Of a DNA stretch of 64,000 bases, positions 9,577 to 19,896 are shown one piece after another. The translations under genes and the position numbers were made by a program. Numbering within the stretch: the stretch's first letter is position 1; each line of letters opens with the position of its first letter. Location: contig NC_009416.2 in the NCBI RefSeq assembly GCF_000002875.2, positions 1,240,001-1,304,000 of the forward strand, written 5' to 3'. The stretch is from Leishmania infantum JPCM5. Taxonomy: Eukaryota > Euglenozoa > Kinetoplastea > Trypanosomatida > Trypanosomatidae. The notes beneath the pieces are model-generated. The model had not been told where the DNA came from. It searched no databases and was given only the letters and a program-made list of their open reading frames with translations.

Positions 9577-11098
9577 GCTGCCGCTCTCCATCTTGCGTCG
9601 GCGGCACGCCAAGAGCACCCGCACCCCGCCATTTCCCGGGTACACAGTCAGAACATCTGCGCGCAATGTCAGGAGACTGCTGCCGTCTTTGCCCGCTTGC
9701 GTGCTTTCTTCCTTTTCGCTACTCGTATTGTACTGCTATACTGATGGTGCACTCCACTATAGGGGAAAGCGAGAGCGGTGTGGTCGATGGCGGTGCGCGA
9801 TGTGTCTGTGTCGTGGCACTCACCGCCGCCGCTCGCGGTATCACCGAGTGCCAAGAGAGTGGCAAACAACACTCCTTGTTGGTTTCGTCTCTGTGTCTCC
9901 TTATCTCACAATCACTCTCGTCGGTGGCGTTCCCCTTGGCCGCTTTCTTGAATATGTTTTCTGTTCTCTTCCCGTTGCCGGCGTTCTTTTTCTGTCGTTT
10001 CCGTGCCCGGTTGCTCTCACCCTTGTGGCTGGTGCGTGTCTGTTGTCTCCGCATTCGGCTTCAGGACAGTTGCTTGTGCTGCGTGTGCGTGCAACAGCCT
10101 ATATACATGTGCATGTGCTGAGGTGTGTGTGGATGTGCCTGTGTGTGTACCTTTTTTTATATAATTCTCGTTTGCTTTTGCTGTTCTTGTTATGATGTAC
10201 AGAACATCAGCAAAGAAGGCCAATGAGCCGCTCTCTCTCTTTGGCTGGATCGGTGTAGCCTGCACATGCCGAGCTGGCGAGGGTACGAGGTCTGCAGCGT
10301 TCTGTTTGCTTCTTTCTGACTTGGAACGCGCAACCATCCTTCACCACCCTCTCGCTTGCTCGTTTTGGTTGTTCGTGTTTCCGTCATTTTCCTCGTTGTC
10401 TTTCGATTTTTTTTCGTTCTAGGGTGCTCGTTGACGCTTCACCGCGGTTCTTCCCGTCACGTCTCTTGCTCTACTCCGCCTTCTCTCTGGATGAGCCTCA
10501 TCTACCCCACCCCCTCCCACCCGGCTTATTGCCACTTCGATGTACATTGTCGTTCTCTTCGACTTCAACTAGAATGGCGGAGAACAAGAGCGCGCGATAT
10601 TAGATAAGTAGCAAGACGGAGAAACTGCAGCCCCCCAAAAAAACCACAAGAGGAGAGGTGGTACGGGGAACGTCCCTACCTCCCTCCCTGTGCACCGCTG
10701 CCCCTTGTCTTTCGTATGTTCGCTCTCTCTTTTCTTTATGCTTTCCCTTCTGGTTTGAGCCCACCGCGAACCAGGAGCGGCGAGCTACAACGAAACCGCC
10801 AACAAGAACAAAGGGAACGGATCGCACTCGATCTCCTCCCAGGATGCATGGCAGCGCCGCCTCTTACCCCATCCACTCTCGCTCTCTCGCTCTCTCGCTC
10901 TTGCGCATCTGTGAAGTGCCGAGACGAGGGGCGGGAGTGGAGATGAGGAGGGAGCGTGTTTTGCGCTTGTGTGGAAAGCTGCCCCAGTTGAAACTTGCGG
11001 AGGACTCTCTGTGCATGTCACAAAAGGCTTCGCATCGCTATGTCCGTGTGCGTGCGTGGATGAAGGCGTATGCACTCGTCGCGGCCTCTTCGGTATCG

Positions 11099-11138
11099 CT
11101 TGCCTTTGTTATCTTCTTCTGTATGCATCACACACACA

Positions 11139-11139
<1 letters not shown>
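11099..11139 (+). promoter_or_regulatory. Likely trans-splice acceptor for LRR gene
   Basis: A pyrimidine tract at 11099-11121 leads to AG at 11138-11139. From there to 11391 no ATG occurs, so the CA repeat would lie inside a leader of about 250 nt and ATG 11391 would be the first start codon. An upstream acceptor near 10755 cannot be excluded. Confidence 0.35.

Positions 11140-11190
<51 letters not shown>
11129..11190 (+). repeat. (CA)n microsatellite
   Basis: About 62 nt of CA dinucleotides with one GA interruption at 11139-11140. It lies upstream of the LRR gene, probably in its 5' leader. Confidence 0.95.
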
Positions 11191-11193
<3 letters not shown>

Positions 11194-11390
11194 GAACTTG
11201 CAAGTCGACACATCATAAAGGAAGAGCACATCGCAACAGCAGCTGCTGTGCGAGACGGGAGGAATAAGGTCGTCCATCTTCGCGTCTTTCGCGCCTCTGC
11301 TTGTTTTCTTCTCCGTTGGCTGCCGCCACGCATCCCTGCGTCATCGACACCCGCATTGTGCTCATCTGCGTCATCATCTCATTCGGCGCC

Positions 11391-13844
11391 ATGATCTTCG
11401 AGCCGTGCGGCGACTTGCTCAAGGATTACAGCGCCTTCTGCGAATCTCTATCTGTTACAGAGAGGGAGGACGTGTACAGCGCTATTCTTACTCGTGTCGT
11501 CGAAGTGCCCCCTTTGCCTGCGGATGAGCTCGAGGTGTCCGAAGGGGTCGGCGGTGGTGCTGGGGATGCATTGGACAGGCGTCTGATATCAGCCACTGCC
11601 AACGCGAAGGGATCGCGCCCGTCGACCAAGACGGCTTCCAAGGAGAAGGAGAAGGCCAGCGCTGGCGGCAAACACAAGAGCCTTCTCAAGAGCTCGCAGG
11701 AGGCTTCGACAAAGCCGGCGGAAGAGGAGACTCCACCCCATCTCCCGCTGACGCCTACCATCACCTACGTCTCACTCCACTACCCCGTCTTCTGCTTGAA
11801 CCAGCGCGATATGACACCGCTCTCTCGCGCCATTCCGCACTGCCCTTCCTTGCTCTCCGTGGAGCTGATCGGGTGCGGGCTGAGCGCGCAGAGCTACATG
11901 CAGCTAGTAGAGGCGGTGTATCGCAGCCCGCGTGTCTTGTCTGTAGCGGTGGATTTCAACCAAGACATCAGTGGAAACTCTTACACGTCCCACTCTCTCG
12001 AAAAGGGCAGCCACGCGAGTGTGCTCACAAACACGCGAGAGCAGGCTGGGTTTGTGATTGACCCGACTCTGCGGAATGCCGCGTCGCGGTCACTCGGCGA
12101 TGCGCTGGAGATGTCAGTCGGCGGCTTCTGCGGCCTCTCCTTCGCTTCAGGAAACTCGCAGGAGCGGCCCTTCAGCTTGAACACAGTCCCTGCAACCTCT
12201 CCCAGCGGTACGAGCGCGGCTGACGCGGCGTCCAGTGGCGACCGGAACACTTCTCGTGTTGCCGGGGGTGACCCGAAGCCGGCCGTTATGCGCAATTCGA
12301 GGCTGTCGCAGAGCGCGGCAGCGGACGCGTCCGCCACCGTCTTGACCGAGGCTCAGCGGGTGGGAGAGGCCGGCGACGAGGACCACAGCGGGGGCAGCTT
12401 AGAGCTGTACTTTTACCCCACGCAGTTCTGTGGTCTGGATCAGTTGCCCACGCAGCTGGAGCTGCAGCTGCAGGAGGAGACGGAGAAGAAAGGCAAGGTG
12501 GATAGCAAGCGGCTGCAGCAGGTACAGGCGCAGCGTGACACCTTGCGCATCTTCAATCGGCAAAACCGCATGGCAGTTCCCAAATCGTGGGACGGCATCC
12601 TCTTCACCGGCATCCGCTTCCTCAGCTTGCGCGGAAACGGCATCGACGACGCAGCCGTAACCCGCATCGTGGATGTGCTAAAGCACAATCCCCGCTCGCA
12701 GCTCGAATCGCTGAATCTCTGGGGCAACAACATCACCGACCTTGGTGCCACGGCGCTGGCGCAGCTGCTGCGCCATAATCGAGACATTCGCGTCTTAGAC
12801 GTCGGCAATAATAGGCTGAGCGACACCGGTCTTCTGGAATTGATTGACACGTTTCGCATGCATCAAGTGTCATCGCTAGAGGAGGTACTTGCGCTGCGAC
12901 GTGCCTATTTAACCAGACGAGGCGCGACAGATGAGGAGCGCAAGGCTGCGGGGCAGCCGTTGTTGGCCACCGATATCCCAAGCTATGAAGATCTCTACGC
13001 CTACTGGTGGTACACGCAGCAGCAGCTACACCAGCAGCCGCCGCCGCTTCCACACGCGACCGAACGTGGTGGCGCCGCGGACGCTACACCCCAAGTGTGG
13101 AACAACTTGTCTCTCTCTTCCGCTCTTTACATGGCGCCGCCGCCGCCGCCTCCGCAGCGCGATGCATCGCTCAGCCCCAGCTCTTCAAGCGCGAAGCGGG
13201 CTTCTTCGAAGAGCAAGTCCATGAGGTCGGAATTGGTTCCTGGAGGCTGCGGTGGCGGGCCAATGGCATCCGCAGCAGCTACACTGTCTTCATCTGCTGC
13301 GAGGGCAGCGATGCGTCCTACGGTGGCCTTCGACAGAGACTGCGTGCGGATGTGCCACCTCGCCGAGAATGACCCATCCATCCGCGTACCGGGCAACACG
13401 GTACTGGAGGTGCTGAACCTGGAGGAGAACCGCTACGTCACCATCATCGGTGTGCGCGAGGCTGCGCGGCGGCTCGCCCTACGCGAGCCAGCAACGACGG
13501 CGGAGATGTTATCCATGGTTGAGGTCCGGGAAGTGCACTCGACGCCGTCACTTTCACCGTCTGCGCCGCATTCCGCCGCGAGTTCGAGCATGGAAGGGGC
13601 TAGTAAACGCCTCACAAGCGCCATCCACCGTAGCACAGCCGCTGCCTCGCAGCCGATGCCGACACCGTTGACGGTGATTCACCCACCTGAGCTACACTGC
13701 GCCGGGCTGCGGCTGCGGGTGTGCGCTGTGAGATGCCACCGCGAGTCTGATCGCAGGACGTGGCGTGAGATGGATGAGGTGCAGCAGCACCTGAACGCCT
13801 CTCTGGCACAATGGTCCCGCTCTCGTGCCGCTTCGCGCACGTGA
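11391..13844 (+). CDS. Leucine-rich-repeat protein
   Basis: 817 residues. The start is the first true ATG (MIFEPCGDLL); the open frame extends further upstream but only with non-ATG codons. Residues about 140-190 hold a diverged LRR pair (LLSVELIGCGLSAQS). Residues about 405-485 hold clear RNI-type repeats (FLSLRGNGIDDAAV, LESLNLWGNNITDLGA, RVLDVGNNRLSDTGL), and another LRR-like strand (VLEVLNLEENRYV) lies near 675. Between them are Ser/Ala/Pro/Gln-rich inserts, including a Gln run near 545 and a Pro run near 585. LRR folds are protein-binding scaffolds and many trypanosomatid examples are cytoskeletal or flagellar. No enzymatic domain is visible and the specific role is unknown. The fold is well supported; function is not assigned. 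Confidence 0.85.
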   Translation: MIFEPCGDLLKDYSAFCESLSVTEREDVYSAILTRVVEVPPLPADELEVSEGVGGGAGDALDRRLISATANAKGSRPSTKTASKEKEKASAGGKHKSLLKSSQEASTKPAEEETPPHLPLTPTITYVSLHYPVFCLNQRDMTPLSRAIPHCPSLLSVELIGCGLSAQSYMQLVEAVYRSPRVLSVAVDFNQDISGNSYTSHSLEKGSHASVLTNTREQAGFVIDPTLRNAASRSLGDALEMSVGGFCGLSFASGNSQERPFSLNTVPATSPSGTSAADAASSGDRNTSRVAGGDPKPAVMRNSRLSQSAAADASATVLTEAQRVGEAGDEDHSGGSLELYFYPTQFCGLDQLPTQLELQLQEETEKKGKVDSKRLQQVQAQRDTLRIFNRQNRMAVPKSWDGILFTGIRFLSLRGNGIDDAAVTRIVDVLKHNPRSQLESLNLWGNNITDLGATALAQLLRHNRDIRVLDVGNNRLSDTGLLELIDTFRMHQVSSLEEVLALRRAYLTRRGATDEERKAAGQPLLATDIPSYEDLYAYWWYTQQQLHQQPPPLPHATERGGAADATPQVWNNLSLSSALYMAPPPPPPQRDASLSPSSSSAKRASSKSKSMRSELVPGGCGGGPMASAAATLSSSAARAAMRPTVAFDRDCVRMCHLAENDPSIRVPGNTVLEVLNLEENRYVTIIGVREAARRLALREPATTAEMLSMVEVREVHSTPSLSPSAPHSAASSSMEGASKRLTSAIHRSTAAASQPMPTPLTVIHPPELHCAGLRLRVCAVRCHRESDRRTWREMDEVQQHLNASLAQWSRSRAASRT

Positions 13845-14612
13845 TGCTCAAAGTGAAAAGAAGTGCAAGGGTGTGGGGCGGGGGGGGGCCGGCGGCGGCG
13901 GCGCAAACGGGAAATGTAGAGACTGACCACGCGAACCCGCGGCACTGAGTGCCGGCGATGCATGCACACACACGCACTCGCGCAAGCACCACTTCACCAT
14001 CGTCCGATGCCCAAAGGTCACCTCACTGTTTTTTTTTTTTGATGTGCACTTTCCTCTCTGTTTCCTCGTATCTTCTCTTACCTTGGCGTCATGCTGGGTG
14101 GAGGCTTCATTAGCTTGCCTCTGCATATGTATGCGCGCGTGCATGCATGCTCACCGAGAACGAGCTCGTGGAGGGGCGCGGCTAGAGTTTCCGAGTGCTA
14201 GAGGTCACGCTGCTCGTTGCTTGCTCCAAAGGGTCGCGGCCCCTCTCGCTCTATTCTCCGTGTGGCGTCGTGTTCCTGAGCGCTGCGTGCTGTGCTCTCT
14301 CAAACGAACAAGCGCATCCGTGCGCGAGGTCAGAGCTGCGATGTAATCCGAACAGACAGACAAACAACGGCTCGAGAGAAGAAAAGAGCAGCAATGATTG
14401 TTCTATTCTCGCGCTTCCCTTTCTATGCGTCATGCGCATATGTGCGTGTGCGCATGCTCCTCCCTCGCGCCCCTCTCTGGTTCGACGATGCCACTGCTGC
14501 AACCACCGGGACACCACCAGGTGAGGTATGTACGGGTTTGGAGAGAGGAGATGGAGGAGCGAAAAGGCAGAAAGCGGCACTTCAGCAGGGAGACGGAGGG
14601 GAGGGAGTGGGA

Positions 14613-14637
14613 GGGGGGGCTGTTGCACCCCCCCCCC
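14613..14637. other. Potential G7/C10 hairpin in the downstream UTR
   Basis: Seven G (14613-14619) are separated by an 8-nt spacer from ten C (14628-14637). An RNA copy could form a seven-pair G:C stem. It lies in the likely 3' UTR of the LRR gene or the spacer behind it. Confidence 0.5.
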
Positions 14638-15139
14638 ACAGCTTGAAAGTGACTGGACGGAAAATGTGCACGGCGGTTTAGTAAACTAATAGGACCCCAT
14701 TGACGAATCGCGGGCTGTCAAGCGCACCTCCCCAACCTCTCCCTATCTTTTACCTTCGTGTTTGACGTTTTTTTTTACTGCAACGGGCCATCACGGCATT
14801 CTCTCTGCCCTCCTTTTCCCTCGTCTTATCTTCACCCTCCCCCTTCCACCTCCCCCATTATCACCGACGCATCAACATACCGCGGGCCGGAGCAGGAGAT
14901 AAAAAAGTCATTGAGCGTCCCTCGCACATATTTTATAGGAAGGTGTTGCCTTCCTCTTGCTTTCGGCGACACTTAGCCGTAACTCTTTCTTCCTCCTCCA
15001 TCGTAGTAGTGATAGGGATAGCCAAGCGAGACAACGTAGCTCTCTCTCGCTCGCTGTGTAGTGTGGGCCGCCCAGAAGGTGAACGCTTTCGCACGCGTAA
15101 GCGCGCACCGCACGACTAGAAGTGCTGGTGTGCGCTCAG

Positions 15140-15177
15140 CCTTTCCCTCTTTTCTTCTTTCCTTTTCCTTCGGCCAG
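15140..15177 (+). promoter_or_regulatory. Likely trans-splice acceptor for L51/S25-type gene
   Basis: A textbook C/T tract of about 30 nt ends in CGGCCAG, with AG at 15176-15177. It is 99 nt before ATG 15277 with no ATG in between. A second AG at 15270-15271 after another T/C tract would leave a leader of only a few bases. Confidence 0.5.
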
Positions 15178-15276
15178 TCAGCAGTAACCCGCACTTCAGC
15201 AGTTTTCCATCACGCAACTTCTCGGCTCCGCCTTACTTGTCTCTTCTCTCAACTTTTTCGTCCTGCGATAGATAGG

Positions 15277-15774
15277 ATGTCTTGGCGGGCGCGCTTCACG
15301 CCCTGCGTGGGCTCCCTCACAGTGTGGCTGAACCCCAAGGATCCGAACTGCTTCGGCGTGCGCAACTGGTGGCGCAACAATCTGCCAGAGCTGCAGCTGC
15401 TGAACCCCTTTTGCACGTTCACAATACAGGAGCTTTCCTTCGGTGAACCGCACATGTACGTCAACTACACGCCAACAGATCAGCGCATGATCCGGCTAGC
15501 CGGGGCGACTGAGGAGGAGTGCGAGGAGATCATGGAGGCGTGCATCACGTATGGCATGAACCACGCCATTATCGAGCGTCCGCGAACCGACGACGGTGGT
15601 GACTTAGTGAACCAACCAGCCATCACATCCTTTGGCTACACTGAGAGCTTCACCGCGAAGCTGGAGGTGGCACCGCCTGCGGACATAGGCCAGAAGACGA
15701 CGGAGGGCGTCGATGATCCAGGCCAGAAGCCGCGCCTCTACCCTCGCAACGTGGGCTGCAAATTGATGCCATAG
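15277..15774 (+). CDS. L51/S25/CI-B8-domain mitochondrial protein (ribosomal mL43-like or complex I B8-like)
   Basis: 165 residues from the first ATG (MSWRARFTPCVGSLTVWLNP). Residues 10-105 fit the thioredoxin-like L51/S25/CI-B8 fold: a first strand GSLTVWLN, a helix GVRNWWRNNLPELQLLNP, a strand TFTIQELSFGEPHMYVNY, then a helical segment EEEC-EEIMEACI. Members of this family are subunits of mitochondrial ribosomes (mL43, mS25, mL51) or of complex I (NDUFA2). The helix ending in NP followed by a strand suits mL43 best, but I cannot separate these options by eye. The basic start (MSWRARF) could serve in mitochondrial import. The C-terminal 60 residues are an extension with no recognised domain. 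Confidence 0.6.
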   Translation: MSWRARFTPCVGSLTVWLNPKDPNCFGVRNWWRNNLPELQLLNPFCTFTIQELSFGEPHMYVNYTPTDQRMIRLAGATEEECEEIMEACITYGMNHAIIERPRTDDGGDLVNQPAITSFGYTESFTAKLEVAPPADIGQKTTEGVDDPGQKPRLYPRNVGCKLMP

Positions 15775-16973
15775 TGAACCAACTCATCCATCCACACAAG
15801 CGGAAAGAGCAGCCGGGCTGGGCTCCGCCATTGCATGTGAGGGGATTGCAGTGCGACGTCTCCACATTCATCACTCGCGCCCGCCTTTCTTCCACACAGC
15901 CTTGCCCCTTTCGCCCCCCTGAAGCGTGCGTCTGTGGTGCCCTTTCTCTGCCGTTTCTGCTTACCTGCCTGAGAACCATGAAAAGGAAAGCAACATCGAG
16001 GAGGGCGCACCCCATTCGCTCGGCGACGAGGGGGGAGGGTGAGCGCTGTGGCACTGCGGTGCGCAGACTCGAACGTGCTGAGCTGGTCAACTGCATGACA
16101 AAGACCGAGAAAACGACAAGCCGGTATGCACGCGCGTATGTGTGAGTATCCTAGAGACGTACTGGAAAGCGAAGGCAACCACGGTGTTAGTGCCCGGCGC
16201 GTCTGTGCGCTTCTCTTCTTGTCTTCCCTTTTTGCGCATCACTCACCAAGCTCATGCGTCCACCACGTTCAGTGGCGGCAGCAGTTTGATCTCTCTTCAA
16301 CAGCCTTCTCTGTTATTTTATGGACGAAGCCAAGAAGAAAGGGCTGAAAAAGGAAATGCACCGCAAGAGAACGCCGACGCACCTCGCGCCTTAGCACCTC
16401 TTCAAGCTTCCTGCTTTCATCCGCCGCCTCGTCCTGCTTTCATGCCCACAGGCCATGGTACTCGAGTCGCTCTGCCCCTCTTTCTCTCTCTACCTGTGCA
16501 TGTGCGCGGGTGTGCGAGCGCACCACCGCAAAAACTTGCAGAGAACGCATCTGCGTACTTGCGCTTACGGGTGTGCGTGGCGGAAAAGACGACTGCGCTG
16601 CCAGGCGTATGTGGTGAGCGCAAACGCGTGTGTGTTGCCATGAAATCCACAGCCTCATTTCACAAGAGTACCCCGATCCCACCATCGAGGTGAACTCGAC
16701 AACAGCCACCCCACCCCTTCCACACACGCACAAACATACACACGAACATGCCTCGCTCTCTCTCTCGACGTATTTCTCTCTCCCCCTGCCCGTCTCTGCC
16801 ATGGCCTTCCACGCCCTTTTTTTTTGATGTGCGGGTGGCGCGAAACCGATGGGTGTACGCCGATGGACGCGCACGCATACACGCGCGCCACCTCACCTCC
16901 CGCGCTTAAACATGTGCGCACAAGTAGGCTCTGTGTGACGCGTTGATGGGTAAAGGAATCGTCGAACGGACAC
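15775..16973. other. Intergenic region between L51/S25-type gene and 673-residue ORF
   Basis: 1.2 kb with no supported gene. Pyrimidine-rich stretches lie at about 15885-15965, 16205-16245 and 16756-16826, the last ending in a T run. The nearest AG before the next ATG is at 16923-16924. Confidence 0.6.
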
Positions 16974-18995
16974 ATGCCCTCTTACACACCGTACGTGGCG
17001 CACACTAAGAGGGTGACGGCTCGCATGCGCGCGCGCATGCACAAACAGTCGTTCACAAACGCTATCCTAGCTTCAACACAAGCGGAGCGGACGGATTTGT
17101 CGAGAGTAGCGGACGCGCGTCTGCGTGAGTTGACGGCACTCCGCGCAGACCATCAGCGCACCTTCGACCCTATTTTCAAGCAGAAAGCGCTGAACCTTCT
17201 GCAGACCTTACCGCTCAAGGCCGCGGCGGATGATCCACATTTTACTTACACGTTGGGTGCGTTGCGGGTGTGCGGGTACTTCAGTGCAACGCAGTCCCCG
17301 GCAACCTTCAACTTGCTTAACCACGCCACACGGCACACCTTCCTCCTCGACGCGTTCAGCTTCTATCAGCTTTTCCTCGCATTGGAAGAGATGCGTCATC
17401 CTCAGACGGCGGAGATACTGTCAATCGTGCTACCCCGTGTGATGGAGGTGGCGACTGACTTCACTGAGGGAGAGGCGCGCCTGCTGCTCGATCTTTACTT
17501 CAAACACAACTTGCTTACCAAGGAGCTCAGCGAGAGGCTTGCAGGCGTGATCACAGGCTCGGTGAACGACTTGAGTGGAAAGGATTTGATCAGCGCTGTG
17601 TCGGCAGTGCCAAACATGGCGTTTGAACAGATTTCGCGCCGATTTCTGGAAGCTGCGACACCGCGCCTTTGCCGCGCCCTGCGAGAGGCCACAGAGCAGG
17701 TGCAACTTTACAAGGCAACGTACCTGGAGCACGCCGGTCGAGGCGCCGCCGCCTCGGATGCAGCGCGGCCGATGCTGAGACGCGACGCCGACGGTCAGCC
17801 GCCGCAGAATCCCGATATGGAGACACCCACTGAGAGGACTCTGCGACGCAGGAAGGAAGAGGAGTGGCGCCAGCTCCTGATCGATCAAATTTACGAAGGG
17901 CTCAGCTTGCACCGAGAGTTGCAGAAAAGCATAACGTGGCTGTGCTGGGCTCCGCGCCCACTCCTGAATGAGTTGGTGCGGTGCGCGCTGATCTTCAGCG
18001 AGCCGCTCCTCGCTGACGCAGCGGAGCAGCTACCTGCAGCTCTCAAAGATAAGGCAACTGGTGCGAGTGCCTCCTCTGTCGCGATATCTGCGAACGGTGA
18101 GCTGGCGGCGATCGTGGCGGAGCGCGAAAATTATGCGCGCGACCTGCCGCAGGTGCGACGCCGCAGCCTCTGCCACTGCCTGAAAATGCTTCATTTCACG
18201 TCTTACAGACACCTCCCTGCCCTCCGCCTCCTCTCTGCGCGGATTGCGGCAACGAAGGATGTCTTGGGCATCGTATCTCCGCTAGTGCTGGCGCGTGAGC
18301 TTTCACAGGCTGTAGAGGCTATTGCCTTTTTTTGTGCGACAGACTGTGCCCCAGCTGTGACGGCAATAATCGATGACATCCTGGAGCACATCGAGCCTGT
18401 CACGAATTCGCCTGCGCTACTGAATCGTTTTCACGCGTTCTCCACAGAAGAGCTGAAGCTTGTGGAGCGGGTGGTGCTGCGCGTGCTGCTCAGCTGTACA
18501 CGGTTTCTCTCCACGCGCATCTCGGAGAAGGCGGAAAAGAACGCACTGCAGAGAGCACCTGCGCAGGAGGAGGCGATACGCGCCATCCTGGCCCAAGCCA
18601 CGGCGCTTGCTATCTCGCCCATAACACGCGCCTACCTCGCGCTCGGGTTGCGGCTCATGCACTCTAGCAAGGCGCATGGAGAGAGGGGCGCCAAACAAGT
18701 GCAGTGCTTTATTGGCACCATGCACCTGCTCTATGTGACCACCGTTATACTGGCCGTGTCTTCGCAGGCAGGTGCAGCACCGACGGCGCCGGATCCGGCC
18801 GCACACGAAGTCCTGCGCGCCATCCTTAGGCAGCTCGTGCCGTGGGCGCAGACGATGGCGACGATGCAGGCCGGTGAGATGCCGGAGGAGGCAGCGGCGG
18901 AGATGGCGAAGGCGCTGGCCTTGCTTAAGGAGCATCCGGAGATCATGGACACTCCGGCCGGGGCTACGACGCAGAGAGAGAACAAAGAAGAATAG
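16974..18995 (+). CDS. Helical protein of unknown function, possibly organellar
   Basis: 673 residues from ATG 16974; in-frame ATGs at 17025 and 17037 are alternatives. The N-terminus is basic and hydroxylated with few acidic residues in the first 30, which fits but does not prove a mitochondrial presequence. Residues about 60-250 and 300-560 look entirely alpha-helical, with a 35-40 residue rhythm (for example FSFYQLFLALEEMRHPQTAE, then LLLDLYFKHNLLTKELSERL). This reminds me of the helical-repeat arrays of kinetoplastid mitochondrial RNA-processing and ribosome-assembly proteins. There is a charged linker at about 255-305. No RAP box or catalytic motif is visible. Real coding is supported by length, balanced composition and position; function is not assigned. 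Confidence 0.8.
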   Translation: MPSYTPYVAHTKRVTARMRARMHKQSFTNAILASTQAERTDLSRVADARLRELTALRADHQRTFDPIFKQKALNLLQTLPLKAAADDPHFTYTLGALRVCGYFSATQSPATFNLLNHATRHTFLLDAFSFYQLFLALEEMRHPQTAEILSIVLPRVMEVATDFTEGEARLLLDLYFKHNLLTKELSERLAGVITGSVNDLSGKDLISAVSAVPNMAFEQISRRFLEAATPRLCRALREATEQVQLYKATYLEHAGRGAAASDAARPMLRRDADGQPPQNPDMETPTERTLRRRKEEEWRQLLIDQIYEGLSLHRELQKSITWLCWAPRPLLNELVRCALIFSEPLLADAAEQLPAALKDKATGASASSVAISANGELAAIVAERENYARDLPQVRRRSLCHCLKMLHFTSYRHLPALRLLSARIAATKDVLGIVSPLVLARELSQAVEAIAFFCATDCAPAVTAIIDDILEHIEPVTNSPALLNRFHAFSTEELKLVERVVLRVLLSCTRFLSTRISEKAEKNALQRAPAQEEAIRAILAQATALAISPITRAYLALGLRLMHSSKAHGERGAKQVQCFIGTMHLLYVTTVILAVSSQAGAAPTAPDPAAHEVLRAILRQLVPWAQTMATMQAGEMPEEAAAEMAKALALLKEHPEIMDTPAGATTQRENKEE

Positions 18996-19896
18996 CGTTG
19001 ACACGCGCGCAAGTTTGCTTGCCGGTGTCTAGGAACTTGGCTTCGTGGTCTCTCTGTCACACACACATACACACACACACACGACTACTAGCATGCAGCG
19101 CCATGCTGTTGGTGCCCTCCAGAGTCCGCCCGCATCTGCCTCTCTCTGTCGCTGTCACCTTCCCTCCCTTCCCCGTGCACGCTGCTTCGCCGGACCCTAT
19201 GCATGAAAGAAATAAACCGAGAAGGAAAGGCCGGCATATGGCAGTAGGCGCTGCGGGCTTTCCTCGGTGTTTCACTGGCGTTGATCTCTTTGCCCAGCTG
19301 CACAAACTCGCCCGCGCATTTAGACAGAGACACGGCCACTAGGAGAGACATGCACGATTTCATGCCATCTTACAAGCGAGCCAACGAAGCCACCGGGGCT
19401 GCTTAGGTGGGGGTGGGGGTAGGCGTGGCAGTGGCCGCTGTAGCGAGCACGCTTGAGCCCATGGGAGCTACAAGACCTGTGCTTGCATATCTCGCTGCTG
19501 CTGCTGTTGCACGAGAACAGGACGCTTTTTTCTTTGTATTCTCTGTGATGCAAGCATGTGTTTTGGTTGTGCGCGTGCGCGTCTGGTAGATGACATGCTC
19601 TCTCTCTCAGCCGCAGCCGCGGCACAGCGCGCCATCTTCCTCGTGTTGTCCGTGTCTCCCTCGTTCTTTGTCGCCGTCTTCATCTCTCATCGATCCTCCC
19701 GGCATCTCTGTACATCTTACGTGTGCTGCTCCCGTTCTCATCTTGTGTTTCCCATCCTTGGTGGCTACGGACACACACATCCCATAATGCGTGTACTTGC
19801 ACGTGTGTCTTCGTGCTCAGTCCGCTGAAGTCTCTCCACAGATCGATCCGCACGCATACGTACCCTTGCCCATTCAGCAGCGACGGGGAAGCAGCG
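18996..19896. other. Intergenic region before COG5
   Basis: 0.9 kb without a supported gene. It has a CA run at about 19060-19082 and T/C-rich stretches at 19130-19195 and 19640-19705. Candidate acceptors for COG5 are AG at 19819-19820 (after TCTTCGTGCTC) and AG at 19840-19841 (after TCTCTCCAC). Confidence 0.6.

Larger units (their letters stand above)
9577..11390. other. Intergenic region between TPR/IQ gene and LRR gene
   Basis: 1.8 kb without a supported gene. It is T/C-rich on the + strand (notably 9690-9735, 9950-10020, 10360-10425, 10676-10755), with a short CTCTCGCT tandem run near 10878-10905. It ends with a long CA microsatellite and a purine-richer leader before the next ATG. Open frames seen here read as low-complexity translations of pyrimidine tracts. 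Confidence 0.65.
13845..15276. other. Intergenic region between LRR gene and L51/S25-type gene
   Basis: 1.4 kb with no supported gene. It holds a G-run followed by CGG repeats at 13877-13903, a T run near 14031-14040, a G7/C10 inverted-run hairpin at 14613-14637, and pyrimidine tracts at 14730-14870 and 15140-15175 that suit polyadenylation and trans-splicing of the next gene. Confidence 0.65.
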
